A stretch of DNA of 64,000 nucleotides from Boletus sp. NGJ (taxonomy: Eukaryota > Basidiomycota > Agaricomycetes > Boletales > Boletaceae), in contig JAGTXK010000055.1 of assembly GCA_019096195.1 (NCBI GenBank), positions 1,240,001-1,304,000 on the forward strand, written 5' to 3'. The notes below the pieces were generated by a model. That model worked only from the letters and a program-made list of their open reading frames with translations, had not been told where the DNA came from and made no database searches. Made by a program: the position numbers and the translations under genes. Of the stretch, positions 35,533-45,880 are shown one piece after another (positions within the stretch are counted from its first letter, which is position 1; each line of letters begins with the position of its first letter).

Positions 35533-38423
35533 TCAGCCCTCGTCCATATCGTCTTCCCCCGCTCCATCGTCCCTGACCGTCTCAATAAGCTTTTTCAGCT
35601 TGTTGACGCTTTTCGGAGATATGTCACGCGCAATCGCGAGCCACTGCGCGGATTTCGCCTCATCTCCGACAAGTCGATAGACCTTGGCGAGCTGGAACAC
35701 GACATTTGATTCCTCGGGCGAGCTATCGCGAAGCTTTTGCAAATCTTCAATCGCCTCCTGTACATCATAGATAAGACTTTTTTCATCTAATAAACACTGC
35801 GTCGTCTCGGCCCTACCTTGTATCGTTTCATTGAAATCAGCATTTTCGCTCGTCGATAGCGAACCAGCGCATTCTCGGGGGCCAATCGTACGGCTTGGTC
35901 AAATAAACTGTAAGCTACATTCTTATCCCCGCGACGTTCCACGGTCTGTGATGGACGCGTCAGCCAAACAGCAGCTCCCTTATCAGACGAATCTGGCTCA
36001 CCATCCCCACGCACCCGAGAAGCACTGCATTTCGAGGGTGTATCTCGAGTGCCTTGCGGTAATGGTATTCCGCGAGTCGGATTTTGCTCGTCCGCAGATA
36101 ACAAGTCCCCAGGCCATACCTATCATTGATGTAATGAGCCCTATCACACTTCCAAAGGGAAGCAGACGGATATTGTGTCACTCACCAGGCATTATAATGT
36201 CGTTGATCGGCACGTAATGCGGTTTGGAAAAACGAAATGGCCTTATCAATGTCTTCGTCGATTGACTCGTGCCCACTCAAAGTGAACGCATATGCACAGC
36301 TTGGATCCAGCTCAGCTGCCCGCCGAAAACACGTCAAGGCTTGTGAACGCTCTTTCTGGAGCGAAAACAAGTTTCCAGCAGCGATCCAAGCCTGCGGCGA
36401 ATGCGGATTGATACTCATTAGCTCCTGAGCTAAAAACGAAAGCTGCACGTTTTTTTGCAGATGCCACAGGAGGGTCGAATACACTTCCATATCAGACACC
36501 CGATAAGGCTCCAGCGCACGAGCTGCCTTGAACGCGCGTTCAGCCTAGGGATGCACGTAAGTTGCAATGTTGGACGAAGGAAATGAAACAGAACGCGGCG
36601 ACCACCATATTACGTACAGAAGCATACTCCAATCGCTCATAGTGAGCCCGGCCGAGCATGGACAACACCCACGATGATTGCTGGTGTGCAGAAGGCATGT
36701 GTTCGAGTTCCGTTAGACAAGAATAGCAATCATAAACAGACATCGCTCTAGTGGCCCGCGCGAACCGTCGCATGAGATCGTAGATATAGTAGTCGGCCAT
36801 ATCTTGTTCATAAGCTTCTTGAGCGGCTCGCTCGTCAGCAGGAGTCCAATGGCTGGGAGCTGGTGAAGTATCGGAGGGCGGGGATTGAGCATTTGATGCT
36901 GGCGAGGTAGAAGATGCCGCGTCTGCAACAGCAACAGCGTCCTCATCGGACCCTATTGAATGCGACCGTGAGGTCGCAATTTGGCGTCGACGCTCTCGCA
37001 ACGGTGGATGCTGCAGTAAAAGTGTGCAGATCAGTATATGCACCAGGACTCGACGAATTCACGTAATGCCACGACGAGAACCTGACCTTTCCAGCTTGTT
37101 TGCTCATAGTACCACTCAATAACCGCGTACTGCGTCGCGGACCAACACCATTGTTCCCAGGATGTCGCTCATTTTTTCCGGCTCCGACGACGCTTCTCAA
37201 GTTCTGAATAGGCTGAGAACGACGACCGGATGATGAGAAGATGTTAGCAAATTTCAAGGCCGGGCGGGCGCGTGCCTTTTTCAAGGGTTCATCTACTACC
37301 AACTTGGATGGCTTGGATTTCGCTAAATCGACGCTCCGCTGGCGGGTTGTTGAACGCAGACGCTTCTGGACTGGTCCAGTCTCGTCTGCTGATGAAAGAG
37401 GCCGAGCAGGAGGTTGAGAAGGGCCAGCTGGTGCGTCTTCCATCCGAAGGCCACGCGGTGCCATCTGTTGGAGAAAGTGGCCGTCTGCTTGGAAGAATGA
37501 TCCATTGGTAACTCTGAAATTGTACAGTGAGCCAAGATACTATCTTAATCGAACGTCCAGAGTTACAGTGAGTCGCGCGGCGCATGTGGTGGCTCCATCC
37601 GAAATGCTTGAGGGGGGTTTTTCCGCCCTCGGATATGAGTACTGTTCTCCGCAACATCGGAGGTAAAGAATCCGATATCCGTCGCAGTTGGCCCTGGCAT
37701 AACTTTGATTGGGGGTTCTTCAGGAGGGGCTTGTTTAGTCGGTAATGGTCGGGGTGGAAACATCTCGTCAACTTCGGGCGCAGTACCTGGATGCTCGGTT
37801 GAGTTACCATCTGAAAGGCCACACCGAAGCCACTGACCGAGTGCGCATAATCCCTCGAATGCTTCCCAAAGGAGTGGATTCAGTGCTAATGCCTGGCGAA
37901 AGCTAGCGGTGGCTTTCTCCGGGAGATTGCCTTTCAACGCCATCGTTCCTGCTCGACAGCGAAGAGCCGCCTCTTCAGTAAAAGCCCGTGATGACCGGGA
38001 TCCCATTGACTCTGGGAAACAGATCAGAAGATTGCAAAGTGGCCCATCCACACACGCACGCGATGGGACATAGTCCGTATCCTCCAGAGCAGCTTCCAGA
38101 GCCTCGCGTGCCTGCCGGTAGCGCGAAAGAGCCATGCAGCATTTCCCTTTGATTTCTTGACAACCACTGCATTTTTCCTGTTCAATGCCACTCACTACAT
38201 ATAGCGCAGAATAGGGCTGTCGGGCACGGAGGAGAGCGGTCGCATAGAGATGACGTGCGTCGTGGTCGTGTTCGTCCATAACGTGATATCGCTCGGCATA
38301 AAACACAGCAGACTGAACGAGGTCATAGTCAAGACATGTCCATATCAACGACCGAAAACGCTGTCCGATCTGAGGGGAAGATGTGACCGACGAGGCAATG
38401 GCTTTGAAGCCTTCCTGCTGCAT
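35533..38423 (-). CDS. CDC27: Anaphase-promoting complex subunit Cdc27/APC3 (TPR protein)
   Basis: Seven exons: 38423-37567, 37513-37087, 37010-36618, 36544-36186, 36119-36002, 35945-35817, 35757-35533; 835 residues. The N-terminal helical repeats start LIWTCLDYDLVQSAVFYAERY and include ARHLYATALLRARQPYSALYVV and CSGCQEIKGKC. A disordered basic linker (residues about 285-470, KRLRSTTRQRSVD, GPRRSTRLLSG) precedes the C-terminal TPR array: AHYERLEYASAERAFKAARALEPYRV, SPQAWIAAGNLFSLQKE, HYNAWYGLGTCYLRTSKIRLAEYHYRKALEI and VFQLAKVYRLVGDEAKSAQWLAIARD. Cdc27 binds the IR tail of Cdc20/Cdh1 and helps the APC/C ubiquitinate securin and cyclins. The start is the first ATG in frame with the repeats. 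It lies 254 bases downstream of CCT1 on the same strand. Confidence 0.93.
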
Positions 38424-38677
38424 AGCATCAGCCCAGAGGCTTAAAATATCTGCGGGAACTAGTCTGAACGTTGAACAAAGATTCCAGGAGTACCCGTCGT
38501 TGAAGACTGCAGAAAGGTAGATCAATGAGGACAGGATTTCGAAATGGACCACTCAAGACGAAACCGAGCGTGTTACAACTTCGAAAACAACAGTGCATTC
38601 ACATGTCACGTGACTCTCAGACAGGGGGACAACAAAAGTGTATTTAAACATAACAATGTACATTGGTGTCCACACAA

Positions 38678-40736
38678 TCAGTGCCCATGTCCATCCGTCT
38701 CCGGCTTTGGTTCTTACAGGAACGTGGTCAGTCAAACGAAAGTCTTCGAGCCATTCACGGGTCCTCACCAGGTATGCATTGAATCGCATCATCAATTCGC
38801 AGCAGAGATATGGCTGCCTCATATGCAGACTTCAAACTCCTGACTTTGCTCAACGTAGGCTCCAAAACGCCAGCAACAACGTTGTCTCGCACGTCACCAT
38901 TTATGAGATCAAGCCCATATCGCAGAAGTACTTTTTTTGGATCACCAGCGGGCTGCGCTTTGCGCCGCATTGTGGTAAGAACGGAGCTTCGCGACCAGCT
39001 CAGTCGAGTCTTTCGCTGCGTTCACGGCGAGCTGCTTTGGGATTGATAACAAGGCAGCGGCAAATTCTGCAATAGCCAACTGTTCCCTTGAGCCCTAGAA
39101 CGTATTTAGAACCCCATAGAAATTTTTAAACAATAATGATAAACTGACAAGTGTCGTAGCAAAGTTTTCCAGATAAATGCTGAGCGCGGATTCGACCGCA
39201 CCTCCACCTGGAACAACCGAGCCGCTCTCAAGGGTTCGTTTGATGATGGACAATGTGTCGTGCAATGCCCGCTCCATCTCGTCAAGCATATAGTCATTCG
39301 CACCACGTAAAACAATGGATGCAGAGTTAACAACCCTTGTGCCCTTGATGAGAATGAGCTCGTCGTCCGAGATGCGTTCCTGTGTGACTTCATCCGCTAC
39401 GCCTAAATAGCTGGATTCATAAGTCTCGTTTCCTTCTAGATCTGCGAGACTCGAAATCAGGGTTCCTCCTGTGGCTCTTGCTATGCGTCTGAGATCCTCC
39501 TTGCGGCAGCGACGAACAGCCATCGCCCCAGCTTCTACGAATTCCTTCAAACACAGATCGTCAATACCTTTGGTAGTCAGAACGACGTTAGCTCCAGCGG
39601 CGAGGATTTTGCGAATCCGTTCGATAGTTATTTCAGCCTCACTACCACATCCATCAGGATGGATGTGCTCGACCCAAGAACTTCACGAAACAGAAACATA
39701 CCGATTACGGATTTGCTCTAATTGATCAGGGTCGTCCACGAGAATTTGAACACCCAACTGCATGCGCGTCTTTTGAAGGTTGATGTCGAGACAAGCGATT
39801 TTCGCATTAGTGATACGTTTTTTCATGGCTGAGTGCAACTGTCACTCGGAGAGTGAAATGAAGGAGATCAGAGACCAAACCTTGACTAGCGACTGTGCAG
39901 TTTAGCGCATAACCTTGAACAAACAGGGACTCCCTTGCACTTCTACCGTGTGCCTTCAATACATTCACAGCTTTGACTGGGTACTTGATGTCCCCTCGAA
40001 GATTAACTGACTTGACGGCGAGCATGGCATCAACAGCCATAGGAGCAAAGAGATCGTCGTCGCTTTGAAGCAAATCAGACCTGGTGCTGACCAGTAAAAG
40101 ATATCTCAACGCACTTGCCGATTATCTTACTGGCCATGCTGGTCTTGGCGGCATTGATCAATGCCTCCCGCCCCAGGGTATCGACTTTTATGCTAAGATT
40201 ATCCTGCATGAACCGCACGGCTTCTTTACAGGCGAGCCTGTAGCCCGTGATGATAGTCGTCGGATGAATCTTGGCCTTGACAAGTTCATTGGCGCGACGA
40301 AGTAGCTCGGCCGCAATGATAACCACAGAGGTGGTTCCATCGCCAACCTCCTTATCCTGCTTTTGTGCAAGATCGACAAAGATCTTTCCCGCTGGATGCT
40401 CTACAGACAAAAGAGAGAGAATAGTAGCGCCATCGTTGGAGATTGTTACTTCCTGCTTGGCGTGAATATTGCGGACACAAGCGACGAAATGACGCACTCA
40501 CTCCGATGTTGTCAACGAGCATCTTATCGAGTCCGAGAGGGCCTAGAGAGCTCTTTACTATGTTGGCGATTGAAAGTGCTGCCGTGACTGGACGAGGGGG
40601 TCAGTGGAGTAAACGGTTAACACGCGGGACGCGTGCCGATGAGAGCGTCGCGCTCACCATTTTGATCGCGGATGTCCTGGCCAGTTACTCGGTCGCCACC
40701 CAAGAATGCACCTGCCCGTGGATCGCGTTGGAACAT
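38678..40736 (-). CDS. TCP1: Chaperonin CCT/TRiC subunit alpha (TCP1), with an apparent one-base frameshift
   Basis: Eight exons: 40736-40658, 40587-40502, 40452-40115, 40080-39881, 39828-39702, 39641-39149, 39094-38769, 38712-38678; 560 residues if one extra base is ignored. Alpha-subunit marks: MFQRDPRAGAFLGGDRVTGQDIRDQN split by an intron, SSLGPLGLDKMLVDNIG, TISNDGATILSLL, KEVGDGTTSVVIIAAELL, NAKIACLDINLQKT and VPGGGAVESALSIYLE. CCT folds actin, tubulin and WD proteins in the cytosol. In exon 7 the frame is right up to RSYHNAAQSA and right again from AGDPKKVLLRYGLDL, but one surplus base at about 38950-38956 lies between them. The tail ends DGHGH, as in other fungi. Intron 3 is only 34 bases. 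Everything else is intact. Confidence 0.93.
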
Positions 40737-41159
40737 GGTGCGGTGGACGAGATCTACTCGGTCTTTGGCGTGGATGACTTTTTAGTGTACTTTTGCTTAC
40801 GCAAGCCTCGAGCCAGTCGCACGCTCCGAGGAATGGTAGTAATGGTACTAGCACATCATTACATTTATGTATTTAATAACAGGGTCGTACTATTGGCACG
40901 ACAAAGATACCGTATGTATGCACCCCGACCGTGTATCGTACGAACCTGTCGTATAAACAATTTACGATATTTGACACGGTGCTCGCCCGATAACTTATCT
41001 AGTACGCGAAAGGTCGTCACGGTGGAATCATCATGTCCGAGAGGGTTCAAGTTAGGTAGATTTCCGAGTGCGAGCAGTGCGTGTCAACGAACCATACTGA
41101 GTCGTTTCCGCCAAACGTCCACTAAATCATTCGCAATAAGTATTCACTCTCCTCGCGCA
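40737..41159. promoter_or_regulatory. CCT1 promoter region and kinesin-5 3' flank
   Basis: These 423 bases lie between the CCT1 start and the kinesin-5 stop, both minus-strand. AT-rich patches (ACATTTATGTATTTAATAAC near 40860) suit a terminator or 3' UTR. No gene seen. Confidence 0.4.
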
Positions 41160-44100
41160 TTATCTGACTCTTCGTGAACCTCTCGGACCCAGAATATTTG
41201 TTGGGCGATCCACCAACGCTCCCATTGTCGTTGGCAATCCGGATTTGACAGCCGTCGTTTTCTTCAATACCATGGCTGGATGGGGTATTGGAGGTAATTG
41301 CTGCGGGACAGGGAGTGTCGCCGAGGACGACGTCGACGAGGATAGTGATATCACTGGTGGTGTTGGTGGCCGTGGAGCCTCGCTTGCTAGAGTAGGGGAA
41401 ATCTTAAGAGTAAAATCCCCGTCCCCTTCATCGTCTCCTGGCGTGTCTTCACCATCTTTTTGCACGCTACCATACGCTGTGTCCTGCGACTCCTCAGGCA
41501 GAGACTGTGCCACAGAGAGTGGAGTAGTGCTGGCACTAGTTGTGCCTCCCCTCCAGGAATGCAAAATCACGTCGCGGTTCTGAGTTAGTTCCCAGTTATC
41601 GACGTATTCCCAGACCCGTTTCCGAGGTGTCATTCCAGTTGGAACGTCCTCCCGCGCGGCTTGATCAAGGAGTGATCGTGAGGTCTGCTGGATGGCACTC
41701 AAGCCAGTCGTGATCATTCTGTGGTGCTTTTCCACTGAGTCGGCCAGATTTGCAGTCTGTAGGTGGTAAAAATTATACCGATAGTTGGCAGCACTACGAA
41801 AAAAATGACACACCTCTGATGCCACGCGAGAAGTGTATCCTTCCACGTTCCTCAGACCGGAGGCCAATCCCCGCTGGACATTTCGCAAATCAACCTGTAC
41901 GTCCGTCACCATTACATTTGTAGTCTCGATGCGAGCCCTTTTTGCCCGATTATGTCGATCAAGACCGCCTCCAAACGACGTCTGGAAGGTTTGGCTGTGT
42001 CTCTGGAGCTCTCCAGAGTATGTGGTCGACGCCGCAGCCATGGACTGTTGTACTGCCAAAAGTCCATCCTTGGACGCGTTTTGGGCTGAATTCGCAGACT
42101 GGAGAACTGATGAGATGCATCGAGAATATCGAGCGGAAGAAACTACCTTCATTGCTCCATCGCGCAGCCTCTTTCCCTCCACTCCTTTACGCGCGAACGA
42201 TGCAGAGAGCTCAGCTCCACGAGAATTAGCATGATCTATGAGTCGCTCGTGTCGCTGCCCGAACTTGCCGAGTTCTTCTTCCACCCTTACGTTCCCTTTC
42301 ACGACAGCGCCAAAGGCTTCACTTAGTTCTTCATGCCGCGCAGCTACGAAATCACCCAGAAGGCCAGATATGCGCTGGACCAACTCTTCCTTAGCCTTCT
42401 CGGACTTGATCTTCTCGGCTTCGAGCGCTCTTGAGAGGAGGGCATTCTGGGCTTGGAGATGGGAAATTTCGGCTCGAGACATTTCATCAGTGATTGCTTT
42501 AGCCTGCAGTGTAGATTCGCCTGCAGCTTTGACGTATAACAGAGCCTCGTCAACAGCCGTATCAATAAGTGACCCCATTGCTGCGAGGGCACCTTCCAGC
42601 TAGAGGCAGATTTCAGCTTCCCGAAACACTAATGCAAGATCTAACCCACAGCAGTAAAGTTGTTCTGATTTGTGGAGTACAGCTCGTTACACAGAGTCTG
42701 GGAGCTTCTACGCAAGCCATCCGACCAGGCAGCGAACGAGCTCTTAATCGTGTCCTGAGATTCCCTAAGCGCATTCTGCATAATACCTGTCGCTTCAGCA
42801 GACGCGTCGTCCTTGGCGTCGATTACGCGTAAAGAATCTTGGATGCGTTGCAACTGTTGATCGATCCGTTCGGAGTGGGCAGTCATTATCTCGTGTTCTT
42901 TAGTATAGCACGCTTTCGCTTCGGTTCGAAGGTTCTCGGTAGAATGGCCAGCGGTCTTCATAAACTCGTCCAGCTTCGCAGAAAGTGCAGCCAGTTCATT
43001 GGTCATCGATTTTCCATGAGAGGATACTGCCTTCATATTGGAACTGAAAGCTTTTGCCTTGCGCTCTAGGCCAAGTCGTCAACTACATCATTACGAGGAA
43101 GGGAGCGAGCTCACGTATTTTATCAAACAGGGCGCTGAGATCATCGATGCTCTCCGCAGCGACGTGCTTCAACCCACAAGCGACGCTGTCGAGTTTGGTT
43201 TCATTGACCTGATAGGCCTGCCGAACAACGACCTCTTCTTCCAACGCGCTCTTCACCCACTTGAGTTGTCCCTCCTTTACTTCAAGCTCTTCTTTCGTCT
43301 CTTTCAAGCTTTCCTTCGTCTCTTTCAACTCCCCATCCCGTTTCATCAATAACGCTATGCTTTGTTCAAACTCTTCCCGTACACTCCTCAGCTGACTCTC
43401 CACGATCTCTATCTGCTTCTTTGCTTCCTCGATCTCGGTCTGCCTGAGCTCTTGCTCAGCACTCAACTGGTTCCACGTCTCTTCGGAAAAGAAAATGCCA
43501 TTTTTCTCTCGAGCCGCCAGGACGTCCGCCTTCAGCCTCTCAATTTCGGCGACGTATTCCTTTAGGAGAGAGTTTCGCGTCATCCGTTGGTTAACCTCGG
43601 GCTTGTTACGGATGGATTTGGCTCGGATAGCATAATCGAGGCTTGAGAGGGTCTCCTCCATGCTGGACCTTGCCGGCGAGATAGTCGCGATGATACAAGT
43701 CTTGGTGCGGCCCCCCAACGAGTCTTGGAGAAGACGGGTGAGTTTGGACTCCCGATATGGTACGTGGGATGAGCGATCGACAAGTGCATTGATGACGCGT
43801 CCGAGAGTTAGCAGGCTCTGGTTGATCATGCCAGCCTCTCTTGCCCTTTTATTCTCGGCGCCGGAGCGACCGATATTTTCTGACCCAGCAAGGTCAACGA
43901 GATTAAGTTTTCCGACTTTTAACAGGTCGTCTCCTATCGACGAAGTCTCTTTCGTGTGCACAGTGATGGAGAACACGGAATGAGAACGACTAGAATGGTC
44001 ATTGAACTTGGTCGCAGCGATCTGGCGACGATGACTGCCCTTGGTCAGGAGAGCCAGCGCATCAGCCGCGTCCTTGACAGGTATCTCTTCCAGACCCTGG

Positions 44101-44941
44101 ATGAAGACACCTTTCTTGCTAGTATCATCAAATATCTTCAGACCACCCTGGTTATCAGACGGAACCCCCTTGCCCATTGGTTGGGTTGAACCTGCCGGAG
44201 CGGAGAGTTCGTTCGCAAGGAGGTCTCGTAGCTCTTCATTGTACAGCTCGACAAACGATATTTTGACGCTATAATCCGCTGCCGATGTCTCGAGTTGATG
44301 AAATAAACGAAACAGCACTCTGGGTATCATTCCAGCCTGCGCGGAAGGATTTCCCATCGGTGTTGGTGTTAAATCGCCCTGCATGGTGTATCTATTCTGA
44401 AGTAAGCGGACAGGGTATGACGGGATACGGGAGTCACGCACGTTTTCCCCGTGCCCGTCTGCCCATATGCAAATAGTGTGCAATTGTAGCCCGTGAGGAC
44501 TTCGTCGAGCAAGGGATTAACGACGTCATGATATATCATTGCTTGGTCTGCCTCTGGACCAAACACAAGATCGAAAGGATATGTCCGCGTTGGTGGCAAT
44601 GTTACGATGCCCAGGCTGGATACTGGTGCGGAGGTCTCGATGGTAACTTCCTTACTCTTGGCACCGTGTGAGCTGATGATAATGGGGGAGTTTTCCTGAA
44701 TTTCACGATCCGAGCGTCTTCGACACCGAATAACGACCTGGATGTGTGTTTCACCGTCTTCTTGGTCGCTCGATTTTGCACTTTGGGTTGAAGCGAGAGA
44801 GACTGCGAAATGATCGAATCTAGTGTGTTCATCGGTCGGAGGAGGTGCGCTCTGCAAGGAGGATGTCGTGGTACGTGTCCTAGAACTGGCTTGAGGAATG
44901 GCTGGTTTGGGCCGAGAAGATTTGGGCCGACGAGCAGCCAT
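41160..44941 (-). CDS. Kinesin-5 (BimC/Cut7/Eg5-type) mitotic motor
   Basis: Five exons: 44941-44442, 44391-43115, 43065-42650, 42599-41814, 41756-41160; 1191 residues. The motor domain sits near the N-terminus (residues about 65-430) with P-loop GQTGTGKTYTMQGD, switch I NDHSSRSHSVF and switch [18 protein letters not shown], then the neck linker and a coiled-coil stalk rich in KETKESLKETKEEL. Near the C-terminus TGMTPRKRVWEY is a BimC box whose Thr is a Cdk1 site in the family. Kinesin-5 forms bipolar tetramers that push spindle poles apart. The last intron, 41757-41813, is 57 bases, in frame and stop-free (GTGTGT...CTACAG). The gene is divergent from ELF1 across 146 bases. Confidence 0.93.
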
Positions 44942-45087
44942 TGAGTGAGTGAGTGATCGCAGTACTTGTCACGGTTGTGCGGCGCGTCGCGTCAACAAGT
45001 CGAGATCACGTGCGGGTGAAGCGTGGGGAACGACTCGGAGTAAGTTGTGTAGCTGTGCACCTACCGTTAGGTCAACCTCGACGAGAG
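44942..45087. promoter_or_regulatory. Kinesin-5/ELF1 divergent promoter
   Basis: Short gap of 146 bases with GGCGCGTCGCGTCA at 44981-44994, two overlapping ACGCG cores on the minus strand (MBF-like half of the ACGCGT box), and an E-box-like CACGTG at about 45006-45011. Confidence 0.4.
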
Positions 45088-45531
45088 ATGGGTAAGCGCA
45101 AGAAGTCCTCCAGAAAACCAGCTGCAGCCAGCGCAGCAAAGCGCAGACAGCCGCTTGGTACGTTCTTGAAGCGAGGCGCGGGTAGTCCTGATGCTATCGG
45201 GCACAGACATCGCGTTCACTTGTCTATTCTGCCACCACGACAAGTCTGTCACCGTTAGACTCGACAGAAAGGAGGGAATTGCGCAGCTCGTGTGCAGGGT
45301 GTGCGACCAACGATATCAGAGCAAAGTCAACCGTGAGCCTCCTCGACCGCGCCTCGCCGCCCCTCCTCACAACTGTGCCCTTCAGATCTGACCGAGCCTG
45401 TTGACATCTACTCGGAATGGATAGATGCCGCCGACGCTGCCCAAAAAGAGGATCAAATCCCTCGTCGTCCGGCAGCTTCTTCAAGCAGACCTGTACCGGC
45501 ACCCCCCTCGGTGGGGAGTGATGACGACTAA
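45088..45531 (+). CDS. ELF1: Transcription elongation factor Elf1 (ELOF1), zinc-ribbon
   Basis: Three exons: 45088-45157, 45207-45332, 45386-45531; 113 residues. It starts MGKRKKSSRKP, the conserved basic N-terminus. The zinc ribbon has CLFC, then HHDKSVTVRLDRKEGIAQL and CRVCDQRYQS, and ends LTEPVDIYSEWIDAADAAQ, the invariant C-terminal helix. The acidic/Ser tail ends SDDD. Elf1 binds elongating RNA polymerase II near downstream DNA and helps it pass nucleosomes with Spt4/5. All introns are GT-AG. It is divergent from kinesin-5 and followed after 349 bases by kinesin-1. Confidence 0.95.
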
Positions 45532-45880
45532 GCAGAGTGAACATTCATTTATCGCATCCTCCGAGTTTTGCAATTGTAAAATAGTACCCGCAATTCAAGA
45601 TCATCTGCTCTGTGTAGTGAGAATGAATGAGATCTGCGTTGCCAGTCTGGATGGGAATGATCTGCAGCGAACCCTGCGGACTCTAGCCTGTTTATTCGTA
45701 CTACATAAATCTCATGTTCAGCCACCGCTGGAAATAGCGGACAACTTGAACGTGTGGTTCTTTCACCGCGACACCTTTGAGAGTTCCCAACGACCGTCTC
45801 AAGTCCTGATCCCAAACATTAACCATATACCCGTGCACTGGTTGTGACACCTTGCCAGACTCTCAAACGGATCGTCCATC
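45532..45880. other. Intergenic region upstream of kinesin-1
   Basis: No gene supported in 349 bases. An open plus-strand frame runs through it but overlaps the ELF1 end in another frame and has no family resemblance. Confidence 0.4.

Noticed and set aside
45425-45847. Plus-strand open frame of 140 codons after ELF1
   Set aside because: Its first part overlaps ELF1 exon 3 in another frame, and the rest has no recognisable domain.
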